Positions 6,876 to 15,959 of a stretch of DNA of 64,000 nt are shown here, in pieces; positions within the stretch are counted from its first letter, which is position 1; each line of letters begins with the position of its first letter. This DNA comes from Galactobacter sp052108535. GTDB taxonomy: Bacteria; Actinomycetota; Actinomycetes; Actinomycetales; Micrococcaceae. A model generated the notes under the pieces. The model was given only the letters and a program-made list of their open reading frames with translations, was not told the DNA's origin and made no database searches. The position numbers and the translations under genes were made by a program. The stretch lies in assembly GCA_052108535.1 (NCBI GenBank), contig JBQDZM010000002.1, positions 1-64,000 on the forward strand, in the 5' to 3' direction.

Positions 6876-8210
6876 GCCTCCGGTGACTCCGGTCCTGGCG
6901 AGGAGTTCACCGAGGATGGTGTCAGGGTCGTCTCGGATGCCATCGTGATGGAAGTCCGCACTCTCCCACACCTGGATGCCTGCCACGTGGGAGGCCGTGG
7001 TCAGGGATAGCTCCCGGTCCACGTAGATGTCCGGCGTGTACACGGCAGCGGCCACGGGGACGTCGTTGTTCGCCAACCGTTCGCGGTCGTAGAGGGGGCC
7101 CCACTGGGTGGTGGAGTGCAGCGCGTGGGCCAATTCCCGAACCGGCCGCAGGGCGGGGACCTGGTCGAAGTCCTCGGGGACGGCGTGCTCACCGAGTAAC
7201 CACGGCCGCTCGGCGTCCGGGAGATATTCCGGGAAGTGCTGCTGCCTCACCCGGTGCGCCGCCCAGTTTGTGGCGAGCCCTTCCGAGTAGATGGACTCCT
7301 GCAGCAACCAGTACAGGGGCGAGGCCAGGTGGTCAAACTGGTCAGCTAAGGTAGACAGGAAGGACGCAGAAAGCCGCCGTTCCCCGGCGATCGTCACGAC
7401 GGCCTCCTCGAGCGCGTGGTGAAGGCCCTGGACCCGGGTGTTGCCTCCCAGCATCATGCCGAGGTGCGCCACCGTGGTCTCCGTGACCTCGCCGCCGTCG
7501 GCCAGCCGTTCCGGTGTGCCCGCTGCCCGGCGCGAACGCACCACGTCATACACCTCCGCGAGGCGTTCCTCGTCCTCGGGGTGCCACGCAAGGAATTCGT
7601 CCTCCCGCTCCCCGATGCGCTGGTAGGTGGCCCGGTACACGTCGGTGGCGTCTCCGCTCAAGGAACCCAGACCGGCCGTAATGAGACTGCGGTCGAGATG
7701 ATCTGGCGCGAAGGAAAGATAGGACAGGGTGATGAACCCGCCGTAGGACTGGCCCAAGGTGGACCAGGACGTGATGCCGAGTCCCTGCCTGACCGCCTCG
7801 GCATCCGCGACGATGTCGGGGGCGCGGAAGTGGGAAAGGTACTCGAGTTGAGTCTCGACGCTACCCACGGCGGCGATCGAACGAGCATCGATGGGGGAGG
7901 AGAGCCCCGTACCGCGCTGGTCAAGCAAGACGACCTGGAAGTGCGGAAGGAGCGTCGCCAGCCAACCGGAGGCGCCGCCGTCGGGCCTGAGCGCCGCCAT
8001 ACCGGGACCGCCCTGGAGGTAGACGAGCCACGGTCGACGCTCGGCGCCGGGCTCGTTGGCCCGGGCGGTGCGCGCGAACACGCGCAGCGACCCGCGCGAC
8101 GGATCGCCGTGGACCAAGGGCACCTCGAAGTGGTGCCCGGACGTGACGACGCCCCGCCAGGCCCGGGGCGTCGAGGTGGACAGGGGCGTGGCGGGGCGTG
8201 CGAACGTCAT
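6873..8210 (-). CDS. Alpha/beta hydrolase, S33 prolyl aminopeptidase-like
   Basis: The 445 residues have the layout of long S33-family proline iminopeptidases, which remove N-terminal proline from peptides. Visible motifs: the oxyanion-hole segment YLQGGPG near residue 68, VVLLDQRGTG near residue 95, the nucleophile elbow GQSYGG near residue 155, and a C-terminal ESADFHHDG that supplies the catalytic His. There is no signal peptide, so it is cytoplasmic. GAGGAG lies 13 nt before the ATG, which is rather far. The lipoprotein gene on the same strand ends 17 nt upstream, but no functional link is evident. Aminopeptidase specificity is inferred from family likeness. Confidence 0.82.
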   Translation of the reverse strand: MTFARPATPLSTSTPRAWRGVVTSGHHFEVPLVHGDPSRGSLRVFARTARANEPGAERRPWLVYLQGGPGMAALRPDGGASGWLATLLPHFQVVLLDQRGTGLSSPIDARSIAAVGSVETQLEYLSHFRAPDIVADAEAVRQGLGITSWSTLGQSYGGFITLSYLSFAPDHLDRSLITAGLGSLSGDATDVYRATYQRIGEREDEFLAWHPEDEERLAEVYDVVRSRRAAGTPERLADGGEVTETTVAHLGMMLGGNTRVQGLHHALEEAVVTIAGERRLSASFLSTLADQFDHLASPLYWLLQESIYSEGLATNWAAHRVRQQHFPEYLPDAERPWLLGEHAVPEDFDQVPALRPVRELAHALHSTTQWGPLYDRERLANNDVPVAAAVYTPDIYVDRELSLTTASHVAGIQVWESADFHHDGIRDDPDTILGELLARTGVTGG

Positions 8211-8227
8211 CGTGGTGTGAAGTCTCC

Positions 8228-8872
8228 TCAGCGGGCCACGGTCAGGACGAGTTCGCCCTCGTCGCCGGCCAGGGCCACCTTGTTGCCCTCAACAGTGACA
8301 GCGACGTCGCCGCTCAGGGCCTTGTCGAGGCCTGTTGCGACCGCCGCGGCATCGGTGTCAGCGCACTTGTCCAGGTTGGCGCTGCCGGCCTCATCGAAGG
8401 TGTAGCTGCCTGACTCGGAAGCGGTCACGGTGTAGGTGGTGCCAGCGCACAGGCCCACGGTGGTCACGAGTGCCCCCTCGTCGCCGGCAGCGTCGCCGGA
8501 GACGGTGACGCCGGAGAAGGCGCCGGGATCCACGCTGGCGCCGCTGACGGTGAGAGCGGACACCTCGTAGGTGGCGTCCTCTGCCTTCAGGAAGGCGGCC
8601 GCATTACTCGGGGCAGCCTGAGTGGCGGTGGGTTCTGCGGACTCGGAGACGTCGGAAGCCTTGGTGGGCTCATCCGTCGCGGCCTCGGACTCCTCAGCGT
8701 GCTCCTCTGCGGCGGCGGAGGCATGTGCGGTGTCTGAAGACTTGGGGGTCGGGGAGTCCATGGTGGTGATGTGCTTGGGTGCACATGCGGACAATCCCAG
8801 AGCCAGAACGGTCAACGGGGCGGCGATGAAGGCCGCGGTGCGGACGCGGCGAGCAGTGGAGAAGTTCGACAT
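8228..8872 (-). CDS. Secreted lipoprotein with META-like C-terminal domain
   Basis: The 214 residues begin with a basic and hydrophobic signal (RRVRTAAFIAAPLTVLALGL) ending in the lipobox LSAC with Cys30. A low-complexity linker rich in Ala, Glu, Ser and Thr follows to about residue 90. The last 110 residues form a small beta-rich domain resembling META/HslJ domains: TVGLCAGTTYTV, a central LDKCADTD and a final VALAGDEGELVLTV. Likeness to META is weak and judged by eye. Function unknown; it would be anchored on the outer face of the membrane. Confidence 0.65.
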   Translation of the reverse strand: MSNFSTARRVRTAAFIAAPLTVLALGLSACAPKHITTMDSPTPKSSDTAHASAAAEEHAEESEAATDEPTKASDVSESAEPTATQAAPSNAAAFLKAEDATYEVSALTVSGASVDPGAFSGVTVSGDAAGDEGALVTTVGLCAGTTYTVTASESGSYTFDEAGSANLDKCADTDAAAVATGLDKALSGDVAVTVEGNKVALAGDEGELVLTVAR

Positions 8873-8879
8873 GCACTCA

Positions 8880-8885
8880 AGTCTA
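8880..8885 (-). promoter_or_regulatory. -10 element of the lipoprotein gene
   Basis: TAGACT on the minus strand is followed by exactly 7 nt (TGAGTGC) and the ATG at 8872, with no ribosome binding site between. Confidence 0.58.
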
Positions 8886-8908
8886 ATGCCGACGCTGCCC
8901 CACCTCGC

Positions 8909-11452
8909 TCAGCCGTCCAACCTCCCCATCCCGGTCACCCGCACCACGGCCTCGCCGGCCTCGTCCGATGCGTCGAGATCCACCACCGCATCGAACCCCC
9001 AGTCGTGGTCGCCTGCTGGGTCAGCGAAGGTCTGGCGGCAAGTCCACACCCGGTGTCCCTCAGCGTTCTTACCCGGGGTGACCTTCAGTAGGGCGGGGGA
9101 GCGGCCGGCCGGGCCGTCATCCAGGTCCTCATGTTCGGCGAAGTAATCGTCAAGCAGGTCTGCCCAATCGTCTGCCGAGAAGCCGTCGTCGGGATCGAGC
9201 GCGGCTAGGCCACGGTCATCCTCGCGACCGAAGAGCTGCACCCGGCGGAAGAGCTGGTTGCGCACCAGCACCCGGAATGCCCGCTCGTTGTCGGTCAGTC
9301 GGGCCGGCTGTTTGGCCAGTTCCTCGTCCGCCTGGGCAGGCGTCTTTCCGGCGGCCAACGCCTCCCATTCGTCCAACAGGGAGGAGTCGGTCTGCTCGAT
9401 GATCTCGCCCAGCCAGGCCACGAGATCCTGGAGACCCTCTGTGCGCTCGTCCTGCGGAACGGTCTGCCGCAGGGCCTTGTACGCATCGGTGAGGTAGCGC
9501 AGCAGCACGCCCTCGGAACGAGCCAGCTGGTACTGGCGGATGTAGTCGCCGAAGTCGCACGCGCGCTCGAACATGTCTCGCACCACGGACTTCGGTTTGA
9601 GTTCCTGATCAGCCAACCAACCCGCACCTTCGCGGTACTGCTCAAAGGCGGGCTGCAACCGGTTCTCCAGCGGGCGCGGCTCGTGGACGTCGTCCAGCCG
9701 GGCCATTCGCTCGTTGTAGTCCACGCCGTCGGCCTTCATGGCGCCGATGGCCTCACCCTTGGCGAAGCGCACCTGGGCCCCGATCACCTGGTGAGGAGAT
9801 TCGAGGGTGGACTCGATGACGGTGAGGACGTCCAGCGCGTAGGCGGGATCCTCGGGGTCGAAGAGCTCGAGTGCCGCCACCGCGAACCCGGAGAGCGGCT
9901 GGTTCAACGCGAAGTTCTCCTGCAGCGTCACCGTCAGCGCAAGCACATTGCCCCAACGGTCGGGCTGGGTTCGCTCCACGACTCCGGTGGCCAGCAGCTC
10001 ACGCAGGATCCCCAGCGCCCGCAGAAGATGTCCTCGCCGTCGCACGGGCGGCTCGTGGTTGTCCGTCAGCAACGTCGAGGCGGCCTGGAACGAATCGCCG
10101 TCGCGGGCCAACAAGTTCAGCAACATGGAGTGCGTGACCTTGAAGGAGCTGGTCAGAGGTTCCGGGTCCGCATGAACCAGCCGCTCGAAGGTCTTCTCCG
10201 ACCACGACACGAATCCTTGAGGCGCGCTCTTCTTCTTGACCTGGCGAAGCTTCTTTTGGTCCTCGCCGAACTTGGAACGGGCCTTGGCCATGGCCTTGGC
10301 GTTCTCGATCTCGTGCTCGGGTGCCTGCACCACCACGTCGCCCGCGGTGTCGTAACCCGCGCGCCCCGCGCGCCCGGCAATCTGGTGATACTCACGCGCA
10401 GTGAGATGGCGGGTCCGTTCGCCGTCGAACTTGGAAAGAGCGGTGATCAACACGGTACGGATGGGCACGTTGATGCCCACGCCGAGCGTGTCCGTGCCGC
10501 AGATGACCTTCAGCAGCCCCGCCTGGGCCAGCTGCTCAACGAGCCGGCGGTACTTGGGCAACATGCCGGCGTGGTGAACACCGATCCCTTGCCGCAGCAT
10601 TTTCGAGAGCGTCTTCCCGAACCCAGAGGCAAAGCGGAAGCCGCCCACGACCTCGGCGATGCGGGCCTTCTCCTCCTTGGTGCAGAGGTTCACCGAGAGT
10701 AGGCCCTGCGCGCGCTCGATGGCCTCCAACTGACTGAAGTGCACCACGTATACGGGGGCCCGGTGGGTGTGCGCCAGCTCCTCCAGGGTTTCCTGGATGG
10801 GTTCCGTGCCCCAGTGGTGGTGCAGGGGGATGGGGCGCTCCACCCCAGAGACCGTGACGGCCTTGCGCCCGGTGCGCTCGGTGAGGTCGTTCTCGAAGAA
10901 CTCGGTTGGACCGAGCGTGGCGGAGAGCAGGAGGAATTGCACCTGCGGGAGCGTGAGCAGCGGCACCTGCCAGGCCCAGCCACGCTGAGCATCGGCATAG
11001 AAATGGAACTCGTCCATGATCACCACACCCACGTCCGCCTGCGCGCCGTGCCGCAGCGCCAGGTTCGCCACGATCTCCGCGGTACAGCAGATGATGGGGG
11101 CATCTGGGTTCACGGACGAGTCGCCTGTGACCATGCCGACGTTCTTGGCGCCGAAGATGGAGATGAGGTCGAAGAACTTCTCGGAGACCAACGCCTTGAT
11201 CGGAGCCGTGTAATAGCTGCGTTCTCCCCTGGCCATCGCGGCGAAGTGCGCGGCCACCGCCACCATGGACTTCCCCGAGCCGGTGGGGGTCGCCAGGATG
11301 ACGTGGTGACCCTCCACTAACTCCATGACCGCCTCGTCCTGCGCGGGATAGAGATTCAGTCCGCGCTCCGATACCCACCCGGTGAAGGCGTCGTAGGTGG
11401 CTTCGGGGAGGCGGGAAGTGGGCGCCGAGGGGACGCGGTCTGCGAGATTCAT
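8909..11452 (-). CDS. Ski2-like DEAD/DEAH-box RNA helicase with DUF3516
   Basis: Superfamily 2 helicase of 847 residues, cytoplasmic, probably acting in RNA processing or decay. Motifs in order: Q-motif-like LNLYPAQDEAV, Walker A ATPTGSGKS (residues 54-62), motif Ia APIKALVSEKF, motif II DEFHFY near residue 147, motif III LLSATLG, motif V GTDTLGVGINVP and motif VI YHQIAGRAGRAG. The C-terminal half (from about residue 400) matches the actinobacterial DUF3516 extension of this helicase group. The gene stands alone on the minus strand. A TAGGCT lies 9 nt before its ATG. Confidence 0.92.
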   Translation of the reverse strand: MNLADRVPSAPTSRLPEATYDAFTGWVSERGLNLYPAQDEAVMELVEGHHVILATPTGSGKSMVAVAAHFAAMARGERSYYTAPIKALVSEKFFDLISIFGAKNVGMVTGDSSVNPDAPIICCTAEIVANLALRHGAQADVGVVIMDEFHFYADAQRGWAWQVPLLTLPQVQFLLLSATLGPTEFFENDLTERTGRKAVTVSGVERPIPLHHHWGTEPIQETLEELAHTHRAPVYVVHFSQLEAIERAQGLLSVNLCTKEEKARIAEVVGGFRFASGFGKTLSKMLRQGIGVHHAGMLPKYRRLVEQLAQAGLLKVICGTDTLGVGINVPIRTVLITALSKFDGERTRHLTAREYHQIAGRAGRAGYDTAGDVVVQAPEHEIENAKAMAKARSKFGEDQKKLRQVKKKSAPQGFVSWSEKTFERLVHADPEPLTSSFKVTHSMLLNLLARDGDSFQAASTLLTDNHEPPVRRRGHLLRALGILRELLATGVVERTQPDRWGNVLALTVTLQENFALNQPLSGFAVAALELFDPEDPAYALDVLTVIESTLESPHQVIGAQVRFAKGEAIGAMKADGVDYNERMARLDDVHEPRPLENRLQPAFEQYREGAGWLADQELKPKSVVRDMFERACDFGDYIRQYQLARSEGVLLRYLTDAYKALRQTVPQDERTEGLQDLVAWLGEIIEQTDSSLLDEWEALAAGKTPAQADEELAKQPARLTDNERAFRVLVRNQLFRRVQLFGREDDRGLAALDPDDGFSADDWADLLDDYFAEHEDLDDGPAGRSPALLKVTPGKNAEGHRVWTCRQTFADPAGDHDWGFDAVVDLDASDEAGEAVVRVTGMGRLDG

Positions 11453-11461
11453 GGTGCTCTA

Positions 11462-11467
11462 AGCCTA
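11462..11467 (-). promoter_or_regulatory. Possible -10 element of the DUF3516 helicase gene
   Basis: TAGGCT on the minus strand, 9 nt before the ATG at 11452. Spacing is slightly longer than at other leaderless genes here, so confidence is lower. Confidence 0.4.
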
Positions 11468-11550
11468 CTGGGGAGCTCCGACACCATGCTGCGGCATCCT
11501 CAGGCCGACCATCACCGTGCGCAGTGTTGCGGCAGCGGCGCATCTGGGCC

Positions 11551-11578
11551 TTGACTCGAAATAATAGGTACATATTAT
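11551..11578 (+). promoter_or_regulatory. Promoter and palindromic operator of the GcvT-type oxidoreductase operon
   Basis: TTGACT (11551-11556) and TATTAT (11573-11578) with a 16-nt spacer form a near-consensus promoter, conspicuous in this GC-rich DNA. The -10 is also the right arm of a dyad, ATAATA at 11561-11566 and TATTAT at 11573-11578, separated by GGTACA. A regulator bound there would block RNA polymerase. The TetR-family gene at the end of the operon is the obvious candidate. The 5' leader is about 95 nt. Confidence 0.65.
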
Positions 11579-11678
11579 GGGAAGTATCGTCCAGGGAGTC
11601 GGCGCGGCTACCCGGACCATGTAGGACGCAGATTCGTCAGTCAGCAGCGTTTCGACGCTGGCAACGACAGGCAAGGGG

Positions 11679-14165
11679 ATGGTTTTGGAGCGTTTGGTAG
11701 ATCAGGACCTCAGTGCCACGATTTTTGACCCGGAGGCTGGGTCTCGGCCGGTGCCAAAGCGTGCTCGGACGGTCATCATCGGTGGCGGAATCATCGGCGC
11801 GAGCACTGCGTATCACCTCGCGGCTGCAGGGGATACCGATGTCCTCCTCCTGGAACGCAATGTGTTGGGCAGTGGCACCACGTGGCATGCGGCCGGACTG
11901 TGCTCGTCGATTCGATCAAGTGCTGCCCTCACCGATCTAGCCAGGTATGGCATTCAGGAATACCGTCGCTTGGAGGCCGCATCGGGGATGGACGTTTCCT
12001 TCGATCAGTGCGGATCCTTGCTCCTGGCGCGCACCGATTCACGCCTGGAAGAGCTGCGATATACCGCTGCCATCGCGCGGCAGAAGGGGATCGATGCGCG
12101 GATGCTCACCCCGGAGGAAATCGTGGAGCTGTGGCCCCTGGCCTCCGCAGACTACCTCGTCGGTGGCTTCTACCAGCCGGAGGACGGCCATGTGAACCCG
12201 GGCCATGTGGTGCTTGCCTACGCGAAACTCGCCCATGAGCTCGGAGCCGTGGTTCGAGAGCACATCGAGGTGGTGGACCTGCTGCAGGAAGACGGCAAGG
12301 TCACCGGAGTTCGAACCGCGGAAGGGGACATCGCCTGCGAACGCGTGGTGCTGGCAGCCGGGCTGTGGAGTAGGGACCTCGCCGAACGCGCTGGCGTGAA
12401 CCTGCCGCTCTATGCTGCCGAACATGTCCACGTGCGCACCGACGCAGTCGATGGTGCAGAGCCGTCGCTACCGGTCCTCAGGGACATGGATGGCTATCTC
12501 TACGTTCGGCATGAAAACGGGCAGCTGCTCGTCGGTGCCTTTGAACCCAACGGTATCCCTCGGCGCGTCGATGAGATCTCTGCTGATGGCTTTGCTGAGT
12601 TCCCTGCCGATTGGAATCACTTCGAGCCGATCCGAGCCAACGCCGAGCAGCGAGTGCCGGCTCTTCTTGGGGCAACATTCGAGCGATTCTTGAACGCGCC
12701 GGAATCGTTCACTCCAGACTCAAACTTTTGCCTGGGGGAGACCGTTGAGGTGGAGCAGCTGTTTGTTGCGGCCGGATTCAATTCGCAGGGCATCATCTTT
12801 GGGCCCGGCGTGGGCAGGGCGCTGGCCGTGTGGATGGACCAGGGGGTACCTGACTTTGACGCCGCCTCGGTCGATGTCCAAAGATTCGCGCGGCAGCAGA
12901 GTAACCGCACATACTTGCACGAGCGCACCAAGGAAGGGCTCGGTAATCTCTACGCCCAACACTGGCCCATGAAGCAGCCGGTCACTGCTAGAAACGTGCG
13001 GAGGTCGCCACTGCACGAGCGGACCAAGGCGGCCAACGCTTGCTTCGGTGAGACGGCTGGGTGGGAACGCCCCAATTGGTATGCGCCAGTTGGCGCGCAG
13101 CCTGAATACGTCTACAGCTTCGGTCGTCAGAACTGGCTCGATTACACGGGCGAGGAGCATCGAGCCGTTCGCGACGCGGTAGGCCTGTTCGATCTCTCCT
13201 CTTTTGCAAAATTTGAAGTGGCTGGGCCGGATGCCTTGGAGGTGATGCAGAGATTCTGCACGGCAAATGTTGACATGCCGGTGGGAAAGCTCCGCTACAC
13301 CTTGATGCTCAATCAGCAGGGCCGTATTGAGCTAGACGGTACGGCCGTGAGGCTGGGCGAACAACGCTTCTGGGTGATTACACCAGCGTTCTCGCAGCAC
13401 AAGACGCTTGGGATGCTCAAGCGGATCGCCCGGGGTACGGCAACGGCAGTGTTCGATGCTACGAGTGGCTACGCAACGATTGCAGTGATGGGCCCCAAGA
13501 GTCGTGAGCTGCTCACGAGAATTTCGCCTGACGACTTCTCGGATGACGCGCAGCCGTTCGGTACGGCACGGACTGTGGAAGTGGGCAACGGGCACGCTCT
13601 GGCCTTACGGGTGAGTTTTGTAGGTGAGCTTGGATACGAGCTGTACCCGACTGCTGATGAAGCGGTGAACCTCTATGACGCCATCGTGGCGGCGGGGGAG
13701 GACCTTGGGCTCAAACATGCTGGATTCCACGCGTTGGACTCCCTCCGCAGCGAAAAAGGTTACAGGCATCTTGGTCACGACATCGGGCCGCTGGACGATC
13801 CCTTTGACGTCGGACTGGGGTTCACGCTGTCTTGGAAGAAGGAGATCCCGTTTGTTGGGCGTGAGGCGCTGGAGGGCAAACGCGGGCAGCCGCCTGCGCG
13901 GCGGGCGGTCTATTTCGCGTTGAAGGACCCAGCTGTGGTGCTGATGCATGACGAGACGATCTTGGTGGGAGGCAAACCAGTAGGTCGCATGACCAGCGGC
14001 AGCTACGGTTACACTCTTGGTCGTGCATGTGGGATCGCCACCATCAGCGCGGACATCCCAATGGACGCGGATTTCAGCATCGATTGTGCTGGGCGCGTGT
14101 ATGAGATCGAGGTCTCGGAGACCCCGTTCTATGACCCTGGCAACTCACGTATGAAGGGTGCGTAG
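11679..14165 (+). CDS. FAD-dependent dimethylglycine/sarcosine dehydrogenase-like enzyme with GcvT domain
   Basis: The 828 residues form the two-part enzyme that oxidatively demethylates N-methylated glycine derivatives and passes the one-carbon unit to tetrahydrofolate. The N-terminal DAO half has the dinucleotide fold TVIIGGGIIGASTAYHL (residues 31-47) and GSGTTWHAAGL, whose His70 matches the covalent flavin-attachment His of dimethylglycine oxidases. The C-terminal half from about residue 430 is a GcvT/aminomethyltransferase domain (HERTKAANACFGE, ALDSLRSEKGYRH, GRMTSGSYGYTLG). The ATG at 11679 directly follows AAGGGG; a TTG two codons later has better spacing and may be the real start. 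Codons are less GC-biased than the neighbours. Exact substrate uncertain. Confidence 0.85.
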   Translation: MVLERLVDQDLSATIFDPEAGSRPVPKRARTVIIGGGIIGASTAYHLAAAGDTDVLLLERNVLGSGTTWHAAGLCSSIRSSAALTDLARYGIQEYRRLEAASGMDVSFDQCGSLLLARTDSRLEELRYTAAIARQKGIDARMLTPEEIVELWPLASADYLVGGFYQPEDGHVNPGHVVLAYAKLAHELGAVVREHIEVVDLLQEDGKVTGVRTAEGDIACERVVLAAGLWSRDLAERAGVNLPLYAAEHVHVRTDAVDGAEPSLPVLRDMDGYLYVRHENGQLLVGAFEPNGIPRRVDEISADGFAEFPADWNHFEPIRANAEQRVPALLGATFERFLNAPESFTPDSNFCLGETVEVEQLFVAAGFNSQGIIFGPGVGRALAVWMDQGVPDFDAASVDVQRFARQQSNRTYLHERTKEGLGNLYAQHWPMKQPVTARNVRRSPLHERTKAANACFGETAGWERPNWYAPVGAQPEYVYSFGRQNWLDYTGEEHRAVRDAVGLFDLSSFAKFEVAGPDALEVMQRFCTANVDMPVGKLRYTLMLNQQGRIELDGTAVRLGEQRFWVITPAFSQHKTLGMLKRIARGTATAVFDATSGYATIAVMGPKSRELLTRISPDDFSDDAQPFGTARTVEVGNGHALALRVSFVGELGYELYPTADEAVNLYDAIVAAGEDLGLKHAGFHALDSLRSEKGYRHLGHDIGPLDDPFDVGLGFTLSWKKEIPFVGREALEGKRGQPPARRAVYFALKDPAVVLMHDETILVGGKPVGRMTSGSYGYTLGRACGIATISADIPMDADFSIDCAGRVYEIEVSETPFYDPGNSRMKGA

Positions 14166-14167
14166 GA

Positions 14168-14797
14168 ATGACCGCTACGCGCGGACGGGCACCGCAAACC
14201 AACGACGATATTGCGGAACGGCGGATTCCCGAGATCCTCAATGCGGCTGAAGCACTAGTCGCTACTCACGGTTACGACGGGCTACGCCTGCGCGACGTTT
14301 CCAGGGAAGCCGGTGTGTCCATTGGCATGATCCAGCACTATTTCGCGACCCGCGACGAACTCGTGCGTGAGACCATGCGAGCCGCCAGCGAGAGACGGGT
14401 CAATTCCTGGTCAAAAGTCGGCAACGACAAGAACGGTCCCGTGGAGCAATTCGTGGCGCTCTTGGATGACGCGATCGCTGACCGCCACCGGTGCTGCGTT
14501 TGGCTGGAAACGTGCGCGGCTTCCGTCCGCCATCCCGAATTGCGCGACGACGTTCGGCGTACACAGGACGCCTGGCGGGAGGCGCTGCGTCGCGTTATCG
14601 AGATCGGAGCCGAATCCGGTGTGTTTGCCCCCCGCGGAAAACCCCAAGACACCATCGGCGTCCTGGTGGCGCTGATCGACGGTCTGATCTTGCAGGAAGC
14701 GAGCGAGGACCGCGACGAAGCCGAACATGTGAGTCGCATCGACGTGCTACGGGAGTACGGGCTGCTGCTGGTCGGCTATGGGGAACACGCCGGGTAG
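14168..14797 (+). CDS. TetR-family transcriptional regulator
   Basis: The 209 residues have a typical TetR N-terminal helix-turn-helix: ILNAAEALVATHGYDGLRL, RDVSREAGVSIGMIQHYF and ATRDELV, at about residues 19-64. A variable all-helical ligand-binding half follows. The ATG lies 2 nt after the stop of the oxidoreductase gene, so the two are one transcription unit. The likely role is repressor of that unit, responding to a methylated amine or a product, and binding the AT-rich palindrome at 11561-11578. The effector cannot be read from sequence. Confidence 0.85.
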   Translation: MTATRGRAPQTNDDIAERRIPEILNAAEALVATHGYDGLRLRDVSREAGVSIGMIQHYFATRDELVRETMRAASERRVNSWSKVGNDKNGPVEQFVALLDDAIADRHRCCVWLETCAASVRHPELRDDVRRTQDAWREALRRVIEIGAESGVFAPRGKPQDTIGVLVALIDGLILQEASEDRDEAEHVSRIDVLREYGLLLVGYGEHAG

Positions 14798-14825
14798 CGG
14801 TCTGAACACGGCGGCTTCATGCGGT

Positions 14826-15515
14826 TCACCAACCCCGTGCCCGCCACTCGTCAAGGTGCGGACGTTCGGCTCCCAGCGTGGTCCCCTCCCCATGGCCGGG
14901 GAACACCTGGGCGCTGTCCGGGTAGACGTCGAAGAGACGCTCGGTGACATCCTGCAGTAAGGACGCGAACCGGGCAGCGTCGTGGTCGGTGTTTCCGATT
15001 CCACCCGGAAAGAGGCTGTCCCCCGAGAAGATCAGGGTGGACTCTGGTGCGTCCGCGTCCGGGCGCTGGACAACGTAGGCGATGGACCCCGGCGTGTGCC
15101 CACGCAGGCCAACGCACGTCAGGCGCAAGGCGCCGTCGTCCCCGAAAGCGAGGTCCTCGCCGTCGGCCACAGCCGCCTCGATGTCGACGCCGCGTTCCGC
15201 GGCGATCGCGTCCACGTCCTCTTCTCCGGAGATCGTGAAGGCCTCGGTGGCGCCCGCGACGGCTGACAGCGCTCGGGTGTGGTCCCAATGCGAGTGCGTC
15301 GTGAGCACCGCGAGCACGGTGCCGTCGCCGTACTGGCCCGCCCAGGCCAACAGCGTGTCGGCGTCGTCGGCCGCATCGATGAGCACCTGCTCGCCGGAGG
15401 CCGTGTCGGTGAGCAGGTAGCAACGGTTGTCCATCTCCGAGACGGAGAGCCGACGGACCTCAAGTCCGGCGTCGGAATAGATGAGCTCGTCAGGGATCGA
15501 GGCAGGATTCGTCAT
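14826..15515 (-). CDS. MBL-fold metallo-hydrolase (glyoxalase II-like)
   Basis: A compact metallo-beta-lactamase-fold hydrolase of 229 residues. The metal-binding motif HSHWDH is at residues 74-79, followed by GLRGHTPGS (third His), FSGDSLFPGGIG (bridging Asp) and FPGHGEGTT (last His). This is the full ligand set of a dinuclear site. The small size and absence of a substrate-binding C-terminal domain resemble the broad group of glyoxalase II-like thioesterases in Actinobacteria; substrate unknown. It sits on the minus strand, converging with the tetR gene with a 28-nt gap, and starts close to the divergent gntR gene. Confidence 0.85.
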   Translation of the reverse strand: MTNPASIPDELIYSDAGLEVRRLSVSEMDNRCYLLTDTASGEQVLIDAADDADTLLAWAGQYGDGTVLAVLTTHSHWDHTRALSAVAGATEAFTISGEEDVDAIAAERGVDIEAAVADGEDLAFGDDGALRLTCVGLRGHTPGSIAYVVQRPDADAPESTLIFSGDSLFPGGIGNTDHDAARFASLLQDVTERLFDVYPDSAQVFPGHGEGTTLGAERPHLDEWRARGW

Positions 15516-15549
15516 GCCCTCACCATCGCATGTCCGGCGGGTCCACGGC

Positions 15550-15555
15550 TAACCT
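15550..15555 (+). promoter_or_regulatory. -10 element of the gntR gene
   Basis: TAACCT ends 8 nt before the ATG at 15564; no ribosome binding site lies between. Confidence 0.45.
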
Positions 15556-15563
15556 TGGTTCCA

Positions 15564-15941
15564 ATGAATTCACCACTTGAGTCCTTCCGCCCCGACCCCG
15601 CATCCACGGTGCCGCCCTACGAGCAATTGCGTCGCCGCATTGCCGCGGACATCGCCGCTGGGGAGATCGCTGTGGGGGAGAAGCTTCCGAGCGTGCGCGC
15701 ACTGGCTGTGGCGGTCGGCATGGCGCCCAACACCGTGGCTAAGGTCTACAAGGGTCTTGAGGCCGACGGCCTGGTTCGCACCGCGGGGCGGGCCGGCACC
15801 GAGGTGACCGGCAAGGGCGCCAAGGCGCCCGCCGGCGTGCTCCGCGCCGCGGAGCGACTGGCGTCGGAGGCCCGACGTGCTGGCCTGAGCGACGATGCCG
15901 TCCTCGCTGTGACGAGGGCGGCACTGAACGCAGCCGACTAG
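15564..15941 (+). CDS. GntR-family regulator, YtrA-like
   Basis: A short GntR regulator of 125 residues. The winged helix covers roughly residues 14-85 (PPYEQLRRRIAADIAAGEI, KLPSVRALAVAVGMAPNTVA, VYKGLEADGLV). Only about 40 residues follow, too few for a FadR/HutC effector domain, which is the YtrA-like layout. Such regulators usually control an adjacent ABC transporter, but none is here. The gene is followed 18 nt later by uvrA, which appears to have its own promoter. The long upstream in-frame extension is ignored because it runs antisense through the MBL hydrolase gene. Confidence 0.85.
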   Translation: MNSPLESFRPDPASTVPPYEQLRRRIAADIAAGEIAVGEKLPSVRALAVAVGMAPNTVAKVYKGLEADGLVRTAGRAGTEVTGKGAKAPAGVLRAAERLASEARRAGLSDDAVLAVTRAALNAAD

Positions 15942-15946
15942 GGCAC

Positions 15947-15952
15947 TACACT
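15947..15952 (+). promoter_or_regulatory. -10 element of uvrA
   Basis: TACACT ends exactly 7 nt before the GTG at 15960. Unlike uvrB, no GAAC-N4-GTTC-type LexA box is visible within 100 nt upstream. Confidence 0.58.
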
Positions 15953-15959
15953 GGATGAC

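Noticed and set aside
14367..14805. Overlapping alternative frames within tetR
   Set aside because: Arg/Pro-rich translations typical of out-of-frame reading of GC-rich genes.
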